Translations under genes and position numbers: made by a program
The notes under the pieces: generated by a model
What the model saw: only the letters and a program-made list of their open reading frames with translations
Database searches by the model: none
What the model was told of the DNA's origin: nothing
Part shown: positions 7,431 to 15,239 of the stretch, one piece after another
Position numbering within the stretch: the first letter of the stretch is position 1
How the letters are laid out: each line of letters starts with the position of its first letter
Assembly: GCF_000420945.1 (NCBI RefSeq)
Contig: NZ_ATVX01000009.1
Coordinates: 1 to 64,000, forward strand
Direction of reading: 5' to 3'
DNA: 64,000 nt
Source: Butyrivibrio sp. VCB2006
GTDB taxonomy: Bacteria > Bacillota > Clostridia > Lachnospirales > Lachnospiraceae

Positions 7431-7753
7431 AACCACTACCTCCATTTCAGGTGAAAAGAGTTTTATCCTGTTATAAGCTTACCGCCAAGCCTTCATGTAA
7501 TACATGGTTACTTCAGCGAGATTCTCTGTGTTATTTTGCTAAAACAGTGATAAAAAATGTTTTGCTTTGTTCTGATGATACTATCATGCCACACAAGGAG
7601 TCCCATATTCCTCCCTGGATACACGTACTTATGCGAAGATGCGAAGAGCGGAGAGCGTCCAAGTTCTTGGATCAGCTCTCCGCACTACGTTATAACCATA
7701 TTCCAGTCGCCGAGTCGGCGACACATCCACAACAAACAACTACTACAATGTAA
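7431..7753. other. Intergenic stretch with two tandem hairpins
   Basis: No supportable gene. It contains a long stem-loop, GCGGAGAGC (7648-7656) with GCTCTCCGC (7675-7683), enclosing a second small stem TCCAAG/CTTGGA. This is followed by GTCGCCGA / TCGGCGAC (7706-7713, 7715-7722) around a single G. They lie downstream of the minus-strand gene ending at 7754 and may terminate or protect its transcript, although no T-run follows. The left end should hold the promoter for the gene starting at 7430. Confidence 0.5.
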
Positions 7754-8227
7754 TCAATCACCAATACAAGGACATTTGAATTGATATAGCACACTGTTGA
7801 TCAGATCTATATCATAAATCCGCTTTGACAGAAAGTATCTCAGGATCATATCACCTCTGTTATTCGAGGCAAAGGAATAGCTTGCAAGTCCGAGCAATTC
7901 AACACTTTCAAGATAATCCAGACCAAAAGCAATACATAAAGCAAACACTGTTTTCTTTGAAGGATGATACCTGCGATTCTTAATTATCTTGTGAAACAAC
8001 CTCCTGTCAATATAGGCTCTCTCGTAGAGATCTTTCGTAGTAAGCCGCTTGGTGTCCATATAGTAGCGGACCATGGATGAAAAAGTTGTTGTTTCATCTA
8101 TATCAGAAAGCATGCTATTCACTTCAGCAACAATCTTGGATTCGGTAACATCTTTGTTTATCGCCTCTTTGACGTCATTATCCGGATTTTCAAGATCAAA
8201 CAGATAAAAAATGTGTTCTTGTTTCAT
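7754..8227 (-). CDS. HTH protein of the macro/Ter-associated type (157 aa)
   Basis: Residues about 45-157 match a helical domain often fused to or encoded with macro-domain (ADP-ribose) proteins in Firmicutes: FSSMVRYYMDTKRLTTKDLYERA, DRRLFHKIIKNRRYHPSKKT, then a final SKRIYDIDLINSVLYQF segment. An XRE-like HTH lies in the centre. The N-terminal 45 residues are acidic and unmatched. No strong ribosome site lies close to the ATG. It is divergent from the gene at 8246, with only 18 bp between the starts. A regulatory or stress role is inferred. Confidence 0.6.
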   Translation of the reverse strand: MKQEHIFYLFDLENPDNDVKEAINKDVTESKIVAEVNSMLSDIDETTTFSSMVRYYMDTKRLTTKDLYERAYIDRRLFHKIIKNRRYHPSKKTVFALCIAFGLDYLESVELLGLASYSFASNNRGDMILRYFLSKRIYDIDLINSVLYQFKCPCIGD

Positions 8228-8245
8228 GCTAAAAGGAGCCTCTCA

Positions 8246-8752
8246 ATGAAAATTATTATTATCGACACAAGCCACAATTCATCGATAACAAAGGTAAGAG
8301 CTTTTCTCAATCATCACAGTGATGCAGAAAAAGTCTTTACATTTGATGCTATGTCATGGGAATACTCTACTGTCGAAGACCTTGAAGAAGATCTTGATGA
8401 ATGCCCCGAAGAATTCTTCTCAAAGCCCTGCGCATACTATGATCTCGTTGTGGCTATCCTTGGTAAAGTAAGAAAAACCGGCGCTGATTCAATTATAGTT
8501 TACTCTCCACAAATAGATGAATGCAGCAGACTATCAAGTGAATTCCTTTTTGATAATTTCATCCGGCACTTTGATATGTATAATCCCGGGATTCTAGACA
8601 TCAATTATTCAAACCTCGAGTATATTCCACGTCTTGCGAAGGTCAAAAATCCAATAAAAGATCTGCTAAGCCACTTTTCACTTCCAAGATTGGATTTGTT
8701 CGGACTTGATAACGATTCAGATGAATATGATGATTTCTACTCCGCCAGTTAA
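8246..8752 (+). CDS. Hypothetical protein divergent from the HTH gene (168 aa)
   Basis: Unrecognised. The start at 8246 follows AAAGGAG and gives MKIIIIDTSHNSSITKVRAF, an N-terminal beta strand followed by a polar loop as in Rossmann-like or PIN-like folds. A second strand, ADSIIVYSPQID, precedes a possible acidic site. The C-terminus is very acidic (DNDSDEYDDF). It is one of the few plus-strand genes here and lies 18 bp from the divergent HTH gene, suggesting joint regulation. Two hairpins follow it. Confidence 0.6.
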   Translation: MKIIIIDTSHNSSITKVRAFLNHHSDAEKVFTFDAMSWEYSTVEDLEEDLDECPEEFFSKPCAYYDLVVAILGKVRKTGADSIIVYSPQIDECSRLSSEFLFDNFIRHFDMYNPGILDINYSNLEYIPRLAKVKNPIKDLLSHFSLPRLDLFGLDNDSDEYDDFYSAS

Positions 8753-8791
8753 ATCCCCAACACTAAAAATATACCTTATAACATTTACATT

Positions 8792-8844
8792 TTTGTCGCC
8801 AAAAGAGCGACAAAGAGTCGGGATGCCTTGTTCGATCCCGACTC
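8792..8844 (+). terminator. Tandem hairpins after the plus-strand gene
   Basis: Two stems back to back: TTTGTCGC / GCGACAAA (8792-8799, 8807-8814), then GAGTCGGGAT / ATCCCGACTC (8815-8824, 8835-8844). The second is 10 bp and GC-rich. No T-run follows, so termination is plausible but not certain. A similar pair lies on the far side of the divergent gene pair at 7648-7722. Confidence 0.5.
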
Positions 8845-8893
8845 AGCAATGCACATAATCAATTTGCAAAACCAGTCTTACTTACGTTAATAC

Positions 8894-9259
8894 TTATCTC
8901 CAAAAATCAAACACACTCCCCAATATGTATAATCCAAACAACACCAATGCTCCTATGATATTGTTCCCAACAAATAGCCATATCGCAGCAATAACAATTA
9001 TAGCGAACAATATATGCCCTGACTTTTCTGCCTGAACATCTCTGCGAAGCTTCTCCATGTCAGCATTCATTTTCTTCCGCTCTTCAGCTGTAGGATACCA
9101 ACCACCGCCACCAATGTCATCGCCATCATCGATGTCTACACTGCCGCCTTCATCACTTTCTTTGTAAAAAGTATCGTAAATATATGCAGCTTCATTGGAA
9201 TCTATATGTCCATCATGGTTCAAATCAAAAGGAGTATTCTCAAAATTATCGTATGCCAT
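8894..9259 (-). CDS. EF-hand protein with C-terminal membrane segments (121 aa)
   Basis: A canonical EF-hand loop DLNHDGHIDSNE lies at residues 12-23, followed by an acidic, Gly-rich linker, a charged helix (EERKKMNADMEKLRRDV) and two adjacent hydrophobic segments in the last 40 residues (HILFAIIVIAAIWLFV and IIGALVLFGLYILGSV). This predicts a small inner-membrane protein with a cytoplasmic calcium-binding head. It is the last gene of the 10242-8894 cassette. Function unknown. Confidence 0.7.
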   Translation of the reverse strand: MAYDNFENTPFDLNHDGHIDSNEAAYIYDTFYKESDEGGSVDIDDGDDIGGGGWYPTAEERKKMNADMEKLRRDVQAEKSGHILFAIIVIAAIWLFVGNNIIGALVLFGLYILGSVFDFWR

Positions 9260-9282
9260 AGCTCCCTCACTTTCCCAGGAAA

Positions 9283-9477
9283 TTAGAACATTCTCTTTCC
9301 TGTCTTTGCCAGGATATATGCCTCATCATAAGTACACTTGTTTTCCATGGCGAACTGGTATAGTGCGCTGTCAAGATCCGGGTATTTGCGTGGATCTACG
9401 TATCCTCTGTTGCAGTCATACCAAGCTCTTTTATATAAAGCCTTTATTCTGTCTTCATTTACATCTAATAATCCCAT
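9283..9477 (-). CDS. Conserved 64-residue protein, copy A
   Basis: Begins MGLLDVNEDRIKALYKRAW after an AAAGAGG ribosome site. The same protein, with most residues kept (RGYVDPRKYP, LDxALYxFA, CTYDEAY, LAKTGK), is encoded at 13006-13200. It is short, helical, has two Cys and no membrane segment. The same gene type sits in both the EF-hand cassette and the J-domain/HIRAN operon, suggesting the two belong to one system. I do not recognise the family. Confidence 0.7.
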   Translation of the reverse strand: MGLLDVNEDRIKALYKRAWYDCNRGYVDPRKYPDLDSALYQFAMENKCTYDEAYILAKTGKRMF

Positions 9478-9500
9478 AATTCTTACCTCTTTATCTGCAA

Positions 9501-9782
9501 TCAAAACTCATCGTCAAAATCATCTGGATCAAGCCCAGCATCCTCAAGAGCTTCCCTGCGTTCATCTTCATCCATGAACTCGAGCTCGTCCCTGTCGAGA
9601 CCTGCCATCTCGATCTCATCTAAAACGTCGTCATCTTCCTCAACGTTGCTTCCAGTTGAAATTCCATTATTGTCTTCAAAAAACGTGTCGTTAATAAAAG
9701 CCCATTCTGCTCCATCAATCTTTCCATCGCGGTTTAAATCAAATGCCGAATGTCCAAATAATCTATCCATAGGTCCTTCCAT
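9501..9782 (-). CDS. Acidic EF-hand protein, paralogue (93 aa)
   Basis: An EF-hand loop DLNRDGKIDGAE lies at about residues 15-26, followed by a highly acidic tail with the ELEFM-ERREALEDAG-DDFDD signature shared with the protein at 6703-7020. AGGAGG lies 7 nt before the ATG at 9782. The protein is largely charged and probably soluble. The downstream neighbour is the 64-residue protein, and the upstream one the secreted Lys/Ser-rich paralogue. Confidence 0.7.
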   Translation of the reverse strand: MEGPMDRLFGHSAFDLNRDGKIDGAEWAFINDTFFEDNNGISTGSNVEEDDDVLDEIEMAGLDRDELEFMDEDERREALEDAGLDPDDFDDEF

Positions 9783-9858
9783 GACTAAATCCTCCTGGTT
9801 TAAAATGGGGAAACAGCTCCAAGCTATCTCCCCCGTTGTCTTTCCCTAAATATTCTCC

Positions 9859-10242
9859 TCAGTCGTAAAGATCGTTCCAGTAATCCTCAGCTGCCTCGTA
9901 AGCTTCGTCGTAATCATCGTAGTCATCTTCGTAATCGTAGAACTCTTCATACTTATCATCTGCGAAATCCTGGGCTGATTTATACTTGTCTGAATTATAG
10001 TAATCACTGCTGGACTTCTTTGATTTTGACTTTGATGAACTACTCTTCTTGGAACTCTTTGAACTCTTGGAAGATTTACTCTTCTTGGAAGAGGAGCTTG
10101 TTGTCTTATTTTTCTTTGATTTCTTCGAATATGAAGTTGTTGTCCTTGTCTTGTTTGATGCTTCTACAGTTACAGGTGAAGCGCTGACTGTCAGGAACAT
10201 CATTGCTAATGCTATCATCAAACCAATCATTGTCTTTTTCAT
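9859..10242 (-). CDS. Secreted Lys/Ser-rich protein, paralogue (127 aa)
   Basis: Signal peptide at residues 1-28 (MKKTMIGLMIALAMMFLTV, then ASPVTVEAS), then a repetitive S/K stretch and an acidic tail with SAQDFADDKYEEFYDYEDDY shared with the protein at 7044-7430. AAGGAGG precedes the start. It is the first gene of a four-gene cassette (secreted, EF-hand, 64-residue, EF-hand-membrane). The conserved tail argues for selection on it; the K/S region varies in length, as expected for a spacer. Confidence 0.65.
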   Translation of the reverse strand: MKKTMIGLMIALAMMFLTVSASPVTVEASNKTRTTTSYSKKSKKNKTTSSSSKKSKSSKSSKSSKKSSSSKSKSKKSSSDYYNSDKYKSAQDFADDKYEEFYDYEDDYDDYDEAYEAAEDYWNDLYD

Positions 10243-10274
10243 GGTTTCTGTCCTCCTTATGGGTGAACTGTGTG

Positions 10275-10481
10275 TTATCTTATTACTAGGATAAAGCCTG
10301 GGCTCTTTGGAATAAATGTTGCCTTCCGCTGCTTAACCCGTTTTAAATCGCTGTTTTGGAAAAAGATTTTTCTCCCTTGCTTTATCTTATGACCTAAGTC
10401 TAATACTCTATCAGGGTTATAAACCTCCCTATATTCACGAACAATAGTTCTCTTGCCCTCAGGAGCCCTGTTTTGCGGCAT
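10275..10481 (-). CDS. Possible small basic protein containing a repeated REVYNP motif (68 aa)
   Basis: Begins inside the end of the alpha-CTD gene (23-nt overlap) and is Lys/Arg-rich. The segment VREYREVYNPDRVLDLGHK has a relative at 52.1 kb (VRTSREVYNPVKDLDCNHNK), where it is a fragment without a start. The DNA match includes an identical 16-mer, CAGGGTTATAAACCTC, while several differences are synonymous. That hints at a conserved peptide, or at a dispersed element that merely reads open. No good ribosome site is visible. Confidence 0.35.
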   Translation of the reverse strand: MPQNRAPEGKRTIVREYREVYNPDRVLDLGHKIKQGRKIFFQNSDLKRVKQRKATFIPKSPGFILVIR

Positions 10482-10839
10482 TCATCTGCACAACTTCAAG
10501 GATATATTTAGCTCTTTTCTCCTGTGGAAGAGCACTGTACTGGTATAAAAAGAGCTTTTCCATTATCTCTCTGCAGCTCTTGGAGCCACAGTTCCTGATC
10601 TTACTGATTTCTGTTCCACCGGCGATTGCCTCTGCTAGATCTCCGATAGTTCCGTATCCAGCTCTTTTTAAACTGTTATATGCTCTGACTCCAAGGTCCA
10701 ATGCCTCAATTGGCGTCTCGCTCATCTTGGAATTCAGGTAAATATTGAAAAAGAACTTCCCGCCCTTTTTCTCATGAATCCTGTCCCCGGTTATCTGCTC
10801 GATTATCTGTGACAGTGTCTGGCTCTGATCTGCGCTCAT
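10459..10839 (-). CDS. Stand-alone RNA polymerase alpha-CTD protein (126 aa)
   Basis: Residues about 45-105 match the alpha C-terminal domain: IEALDLGVRAYNSLKRAG, then a GTIGDL strand-turn, then KIRNCGSKSCREI of the second helix-hairpin-helix. In RNA polymerase this domain binds UP elements and activators. Here it lacks the assembly domain, so it could act as a decoy, activator or anti-activator. The start at 10839 follows GGAGGAATTG. It overlaps the end of the Lrp/AsnC gene by 68 nt, an unusually long overlap implying tight coupling. Confidence 0.75.
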   Translation of the reverse strand: MSADQSQTLSQIIEQITGDRIHEKKGGKFFFNIYLNSKMSETPIEALDLGVRAYNSLKRAGYGTIGDLAEAIAGGTEISKIRNCGSKSCREIMEKLFLYQYSALPQEKRAKYILEVVQMNAAKQGS

Positions 10840-11278
10840 ATTCAATTCCTCCGTAGACGTCCTTGATAATCTCCCGGACCTGGCGCGCATGATATTCAAC
10901 GATATCATCAATGCAGGCCTTTTTGATTATCTTGGCCATGTAATTGATTTGCTCTAGAGAATCGGATACAGCAACAAGATGAATATGATATTCCTTGAGA
11001 GTGGTGTAGATCTGACGCACATACACTGTTCTTGTGGCGACATATTCCAGCACCCTGTCAAAACCTTCGGGAGTTGTAATGATATCGATCAGCATCGTTA
11101 TCTCATCATCTCTCTTTATGTAGGTGTTATACTGGCGGATGATTCCGGCTTCCTCAAGCTTTGCAATTCTCTTCTTGGCAGCCACTCTGGAAATTCCCAG
11201 AGCATCGCCAATCTCCTGGTAGCTCTTGCGGGCATCGCCTTTGATCATATTCAAAATCTGCTTATCTTTTTCATCCAT
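10772..11278 (-). CDS. Lrp/AsnC-family transcription regulator (168 aa)
   Basis: N-terminal AsnC-type winged helix (DEKDKQILNMIKGDARKSYQEIGDALGISRVAAKKRIAKLEE region, residues 1-50) followed by a RAM/ligand-binding-like segment (residues 65-140, VLEYVATRTVYVRQIYTT and HIHLVAV). The last 25 residues are charged and may be an extension into the overlap with the alpha-CTD gene. AAGGAGC precedes the start at 11278. A perfect 15-bp palindrome 75 nt upstream is a candidate autoregulatory operator. Confidence 0.85.
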   Translation of the reverse strand: MDEKDKQILNMIKGDARKSYQEIGDALGISRVAAKKRIAKLEEAGIIRQYNTYIKRDDEITMLIDIITTPEGFDRVLEYVATRTVYVRQIYTTLKEYHIHLVAVSDSLEQINYMAKIIKKACIDDIVEYHARQVREIIKDVYGGIEYERRSEPDTVTDNRADNRGQDS

Positions 11279-11352
11279 GCATTTGCTCCTTATCAGTGTC
11301 GACTCTGATGAGCACATTATATTGAGCACATATATTTATGGCAATAGCAAAG

Positions 11353-11388
11353 GTTACGAAACGTAACTCTTCGGTTTCATTCCGTAAC
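11353..11388. promoter_or_regulatory. Candidate operator of the Lrp/AsnC regulator
   Basis: A perfect palindrome GTTACGAAACGTAAC (11353-11367), plus another CGTAAC (11383-11388) 21 bp, or two helical turns, from the equivalent half-site. The spacing suits a multimeric Lrp-type regulator. The sites lie upstream of the regulator gene at 11278. Binding is inferred. Confidence 0.55.
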
Positions 11389-11476
11389 CACAACAATCAA
11401 AAATCCTCAAAAAGCCTGTACTAGCAACGTTTCTACTGCTTATGACAGAGTGGAATTTAGTTTTGCAATAGTCGTC

Positions 11477-11899
11477 TTAATCACACATATAAACATCAAT
11501 GTAAATCTCAATCCAGGAATCCCGTTCGTCAAGATGGTCCCCTATATCACCACCATGAACAATTCCGAACAGTTCCTTTCCTGCATCCATCAAATGATAG
11601 AGCACTTCGTTCTTAACCCTGGGGATATATCCAAGCTTTTTCCCCTTAGGATCAAGAACAAGAATAGCTTTCTCATCATACTTATTCTTTGGCTCCAACA
11701 GCAGTTTGAGCCTGTCGCCCTTCTTTAATGCCTTTGCCTGCTTGTAAATAGTCTTCACATGCATAGCACCATTGATCATTGTATTCATCAAAAAGATATC
11801 CCTGGAAAACGGAAGGCTTGTATCTATGCCATTCTTACTGAGTATGCTTGATGTAAGTGCTGCACTCTGAACATTGGCAAGTTCCTTGTTTTCTCCCAT
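11477..11899 (-). CDS. HIRAN-domain protein (140 aa)
   Basis: Residues about 45-115 form a HIRAN domain: HVKTIYKQAKALKKGDRLKL, then EPKNKYDEKAILVLDPKGKKLGYIPR, then LMDAGKELFGIVHGG. HIRAN domains recognise DNA 3' ends or damaged and stalled DNA in eukaryotic HLTF/Rad5, and bacterial stand-alone versions are known but poorly understood. It is the last gene of the seven-gene operon, 3 bp after the J-domain gene. The two-domain HIRAN protein at 16293-17150 opens the same operon. Confidence 0.8.
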   Translation of the reverse strand: MGENKELANVQSAALTSSILSKNGIDTSLPFSRDIFLMNTMINGAMHVKTIYKQAKALKKGDRLKLLLEPKNKYDEKAILVLDPKGKKLGYIPRVKNEVLYHLMDAGKELFGIVHGGDIGDHLDERDSWIEIYIDVYMCD

Positions 11900-11902
11900 T
11901 GG

Positions 11903-13006
11903 CTACTCCTTTTTTGCTTTACGTTTCTTGGCTTCTTTCTCGTTCTTTTCTGCTACTTTGCTGAGCTCAAGGATCTTTTCTTGAAGCTCAATAATCTTAT
12001 CTGCACACTGCCTGTTATACTCTGCCAGCTCTTCCTGCCTTGCTTTAACAGCATCCTCATTAGCGAGGAAGTCCTTCTCAGTATAAGGGAAGCTGTTCTT
12101 GATCTCATCAATATGAGCCAAGAGGATCTCGACCTTTTCGGCAAGTTTTGCTCTGAGCTCCCGGAGCTTGGCTATATCATCAGGATTATCGCTGTATTTC
12201 TCAGTAATATCCGTATCATCCAACTGGTCTGCTATCTCACGAAGAGTCTCAAGATCACCTTCCGCATATGCTTTCTGTGCCTTTAACAAAAGAGCCTTAT
12301 CCTTCTCCGTGGCATTTGGATTAGCATCAGGATGAAGCTTCTTCATGATCATTCTGTAAAGACGCTTAAGCTCCTCCTTTGGAGTTTCATGAATGGTCTC
12401 GCTGTCATTACCAAGACCTGCATCCTCCGCTTTTTCTCTGTCCTCACTATTCGTTTCTGAAGACTTTTCATCCTCTTTTTTGTCCTTATCTTTCGATGAA
12501 TCCTCTTTATCAGCTGATTCACCATCTTTACCGCCAGAGGCCTTTCCCCTCGTATCCTTTCCTTCTTCCCTGGCTTTTCTCTCTTCCTCGGCTTTTTCTT
12601 CGTTCTTTTTATCCTGCTTAGCACGACGTTCCTTGTATTCCTTGTCGCGCTTCATGTCTTCGGCCTTCTTGTTCAGGTCTTCTTCATACTGCTTGTACTC
12701 CTGCTCGACCTTCTTCTGAACTTCTTCATACTTGGCCGCTTCCTGACGATTGATAGCTGCCTGTAGCAGTTCTATAGCTCTCTTCAGACGAGCGATTTCA
12801 AGCCTGTAGGCCTGCGCCTGATACTCCAGGTTACCAACCTTCTGGTCATAGTCTGCCCTCAGCTCAACGCATATATGATTCTCCAGGTCATCAATCTCCT
12901 CTGCAAGAGCCGCCAGCTTAAGTTCAAGCTCGAGGATTTCCTCTATAAGCTTGTCATATTCACTTATAACCGGAACAATGCCCGCATGATCAGTAGTTTT
13001 TCCCAT
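11903..13006 (-). CDS. Coiled-coil J-domain protein, copy A (367 aa)
   Basis: The N-terminal 130 residues are coiled coil (EILELELKLAALAEEID and on), followed by a charged low-complexity linker (KEDSSKDKDKKEDE). Then a J-domain at about 210-270 carries KRLYRMIMKKLHPDANPNA with the HPD tripeptide that stimulates Hsp70 ATPase. A second coiled coil forms the C-terminus. The ATG shares its A with the TAA stop of the upstream 64-residue gene. The paralogue at 15240-16289 has the same domain order. Recruitment of DnaK to the HIRAN/AAA+ partners is inferred. Confidence 0.82.
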   Translation of the reverse strand: MGKTTDHAGIVPVISEYDKLIEEILELELKLAALAEEIDDLENHICVELRADYDQKVGNLEYQAQAYRLEIARLKRAIELLQAAINRQEAAKYEEVQKKVEQEYKQYEEDLNKKAEDMKRDKEYKERRAKQDKKNEEKAEEERKAREEGKDTRGKASGGKDGESADKEDSSKDKDKKEDEKSSETNSEDREKAEDAGLGNDSETIHETPKEELKRLYRMIMKKLHPDANPNATEKDKALLLKAQKAYAEGDLETLREIADQLDDTDITEKYSDNPDDIAKLRELRAKLAEKVEILLAHIDEIKNSFPYTEKDFLANEDAVKARQEELAEYNRQCADKIIELQEKILELSKVAEKNEKEAKKRKAKKE

Positions 13007-13200
13007 TAAAAGAACTTCTTTCCTGTCTTGGCTAGTAGATAAGCCTCATCATAAGTGCAGTTATTCTCTCTGGCAAAGATATACAGTGCCTTATCGAGAT
13101 AAGGATACTTCCTTGGATCAACATATCCCCTGTTGCACTCAAGCCAAGCCCTATGATAAAAAGCCTGTAGTTTAGTTTCATCAACATCAAATAAGCCCAT
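13006..13200 (-). CDS. Conserved 64-residue protein, copy B
   Basis: Paralogue of the protein at 9283-9477 (shared RGYVDPRKYP, CTYDEAY, AKTGK). It overlaps the downstream J-domain gene by one base, so it is translated with it. No catalytic motif is visible; it could be a small adaptor. Confidence 0.72.
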   Translation of the reverse strand: MGLFDVDETKLQAFYHRAWLECNRGYVDPRKYPYLDKALYIFARENNCTYDEAYLLAKTGKKFF

Positions 13201-13236
13201 AGTATTCCCCTACTCTGTCCAACAGTTGGACAACTA

Positions 13237-14637
13237 TCACATAATTCCTTCCACATCCGCCAGCTCCAGCGTACTCAGCTGCTCATTGGTAGGATCCTTA
13301 ATCTCAAATAGCCTATCTGCCTGATTCATCATAGCTGTCTCAAAGAAGTTCCTGATTTCGCGGGCATTAGCAAAGTTCTTGCTACGGTTCTGGTATTTCT
13401 TCTCAAAGGTATATGCGCAGTGCTTGATCACTTCCTCAGTTGGAATATATCCTGCATGCTTGCACATGAGCTTAAAGATCTCAAGAAGCTCTATGTCGTC
13501 ATAGTCCTCAAAGTTAATATACTTGTTAAACCTTGATCTCAGGCCTGGGTTTGAATCAATAAATTCAGCCATTAGCTCCGGATAACCGGCAACGATAACT
13601 ATAAAGTCATCTCTATGGTCTTCCATAAACTTCAAAAGCGTATCCACAGCCTCAGCGCCATAGTCGTTACCACTATCGCTCCTTGTCAGGGAATATGCCT
13701 CATCTATAAATAGTACTCCGCCAAGAGCCTTCTGAGCCACTTCCTGAACCTTTAGAGCAGTCTGACCAACATATCCGGCAACAAGACCCGAGCGATCCGT
13801 TTCAATAAACTGTCCCTTCGAAAGAATTCCCATCACGTGGTAAATCTGTGCCAGAAGTCTCGCTACTGTAGTCTTTCCGGTTCCAGGATTGCCATAGAAC
13901 ACAAGGTGATTTGATACTGGAATCTCCTTAAGGCCACGTTCTTTACGAAGCTTCTTAATCTCCTGCATATGTATCAGAGTATTGACATCCTTCTTAACTG
14001 ACTCAAGACCGATTAGTTCGTTAAGCTCCTCCAGCAGCTCTTCCAAGGTCTTCTCTTTGTTTCCTTCTGCATCAAACTTAGGAATGGTCTCTCCAGGATG
14101 CACATCGCTGATATCTATTGAGCCTTTCACCTTGTCGGAGAAAGAGCTGTGTTCTCTCTTATATTTCCTAAGCGTATCCATATAAGTTGAGAAATCCTCA
14201 ATCTCCTGCTTCTCAGCCTCACCATCGCAAACGATGAACTCTTTGCCCAAGCAATCAAATACATCAATGTATGATGCACTGGCAGAGACAGATAGTTCCA
14301 ATCTCTGTTTAAACGCATTGTTATCCTGTTCAATCAGCCTTACCAGCGTACCAGGCGCTTTCTTCTCAAAAGCAGTGGAATAGATTCCATTTTTTTCAAT
14401 ATATGCCTTCAGCTCCTCTACTGAATAATTAAGGCTAAAATACTCATTTATGAAAGAAGTCTCAACCTCTGATATAGTCCCATCTGCAGCAGAAAGGTAT
14501 GACAAAAAGTCCACCATTTCTGTCTTCATTGCTTCCCTTTCTGAACTATTACTGGCAGCTGCCCCGCTTACGGATGCTCCATTCGGATCGCACAGTGTAT
14601 ATAATTCATCCATTACTCTCTTAAGTGCTGTATTCAT
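13237..14637 (-). CDS. TerB-like/CbxX-type AAA+ ATPase (466 aa)
   Basis: Residues about 37-160 contain two TerB-like halves (SAADGTISEVE and VCDGEAEKQEIEDF). Residues 205-466 form a CbxX/CfqX (CbbX, SpoVK-like) AAA+ module: Walker A GNPGTGKT at 249-256, Walker B VLFIDEAY at 308-315, an arginine region in GLRSRFNKYINF and a helical lid. Relatives remodel protein complexes through a hexameric pore. It sits centrally in the operon between two J-domain genes and after another TerB-like gene. I infer a remodelling machine fed by J-domain adaptors. Confidence 0.88.
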   Translation of the reverse strand: MNTALKRVMDELYTLCDPNGASVSGAAASNSSEREAMKTEMVDFLSYLSAADGTISEVETSFINEYFSLNYSVEELKAYIEKNGIYSTAFEKKAPGTLVRLIEQDNNAFKQRLELSVSASASYIDVFDCLGKEFIVCDGEAEKQEIEDFSTYMDTLRKYKREHSSFSDKVKGSIDISDVHPGETIPKFDAEGNKEKTLEELLEELNELIGLESVKKDVNTLIHMQEIKKLRKERGLKEIPVSNHLVFYGNPGTGKTTVARLLAQIYHVMGILSKGQFIETDRSGLVAGYVGQTALKVQEVAQKALGGVLFIDEAYSLTRSDSGNDYGAEAVDTLLKFMEDHRDDFIVIVAGYPELMAEFIDSNPGLRSRFNKYINFEDYDDIELLEIFKLMCKHAGYIPTEEVIKHCAYTFEKKYQNRSKNFANAREIRNFFETAMMNQADRLFEIKDPTNEQLSTLELADVEGIM

Positions 14638-14652
14638 AGTAAAATCCTCTCT

Positions 14653-15219
14653 TTAACTCTTCTTAGGTGCCGGAACACCCTTCTTTGCAGGATTAACAAA
14701 TATCTCCTCATCCCTTCCATTCCTGATTCCTGGATCATCCGAGTTGTCTCTCCTGAACTTCTCTACCATTTCCAAGAATCTATCCAGCTTCCCCTGCCTC
14801 TTCTCATCAGTGAAACCTTTTATGTTAACTAGAGTCTCTCCAACAAGCTTATAAACCTCATATGCGGCGTTATATGCTGTCATTTCCTCGCCAATCCCAT
14901 ACAGCATATTGTCAACATCCACCATCACCGAGAATGTGTGCGGTGGTTGCAAAAGATATTTTTCCTCTGACTCTACTCTTCCCAGCTCCATGATCTCATT
15001 CCAATGATTTCTGTTTACTTTAAATCCGGAAGCTTCCTCTATAAGCTCCAGCTCCTTTTCATCAAAAGAACCTTCATCAAAAATGAGATACATCCCAAAG
15101 AATGCAATCTCTGCTCTCGCAGGTTCCACAAGATCTGAATCGGCGTTTGATTTCTCCTGGATGAGCTTCATTGCCCGTCCGAAATCATTTATTGTGCTTT
15201 TTAATTCCTGTATATCCAT
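14653..15219 (-). CDS. TerB-like helical protein (188 aa)
   Basis: Not matched to a named family with certainty. Residues 30-65 (AEIAFFGMYLIFDEGSFDEKELELIEE) have the acidic, helical pattern of TerB-type domains and resemble the N-terminal half of the AAA+ protein encoded 15 bp downstream. The C-terminus is a basic, Pro-containing tail. It probably partners the AAA+ enzyme. TerB domains are linked to membrane and metal-stress (tellurite) systems. Confidence 0.55.
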   Translation of the reverse strand: MDIQELKSTINDFGRAMKLIQEKSNADSDLVEPARAEIAFFGMYLIFDEGSFDEKELELIEEASGFKVNRNHWNEIMELGRVESEEKYLLQPPHTFSVMVDVDNMLYGIGEEMTAYNAAYEVYKLVGETLVNIKGFTDEKRQGKLDRFLEMVEKFRRDNSDDPGIRNGRDEEIFVNPAKKGVPAPKKS

Positions 15220-15239
15220 GACTTATCCTCAAACAATAA

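Noticed and set aside
7451..7784. Open frames on the plus strand in the 7.4-7.8 kb gap
   Set aside because: No ribosome site, odd composition and overlap with hairpins; likely chance frames.
12379..12719. Ser/Phe-rich plus-strand frames over the J-domain gene
   Set aside because: Mirror of the low-complexity linker of the real minus-strand gene.
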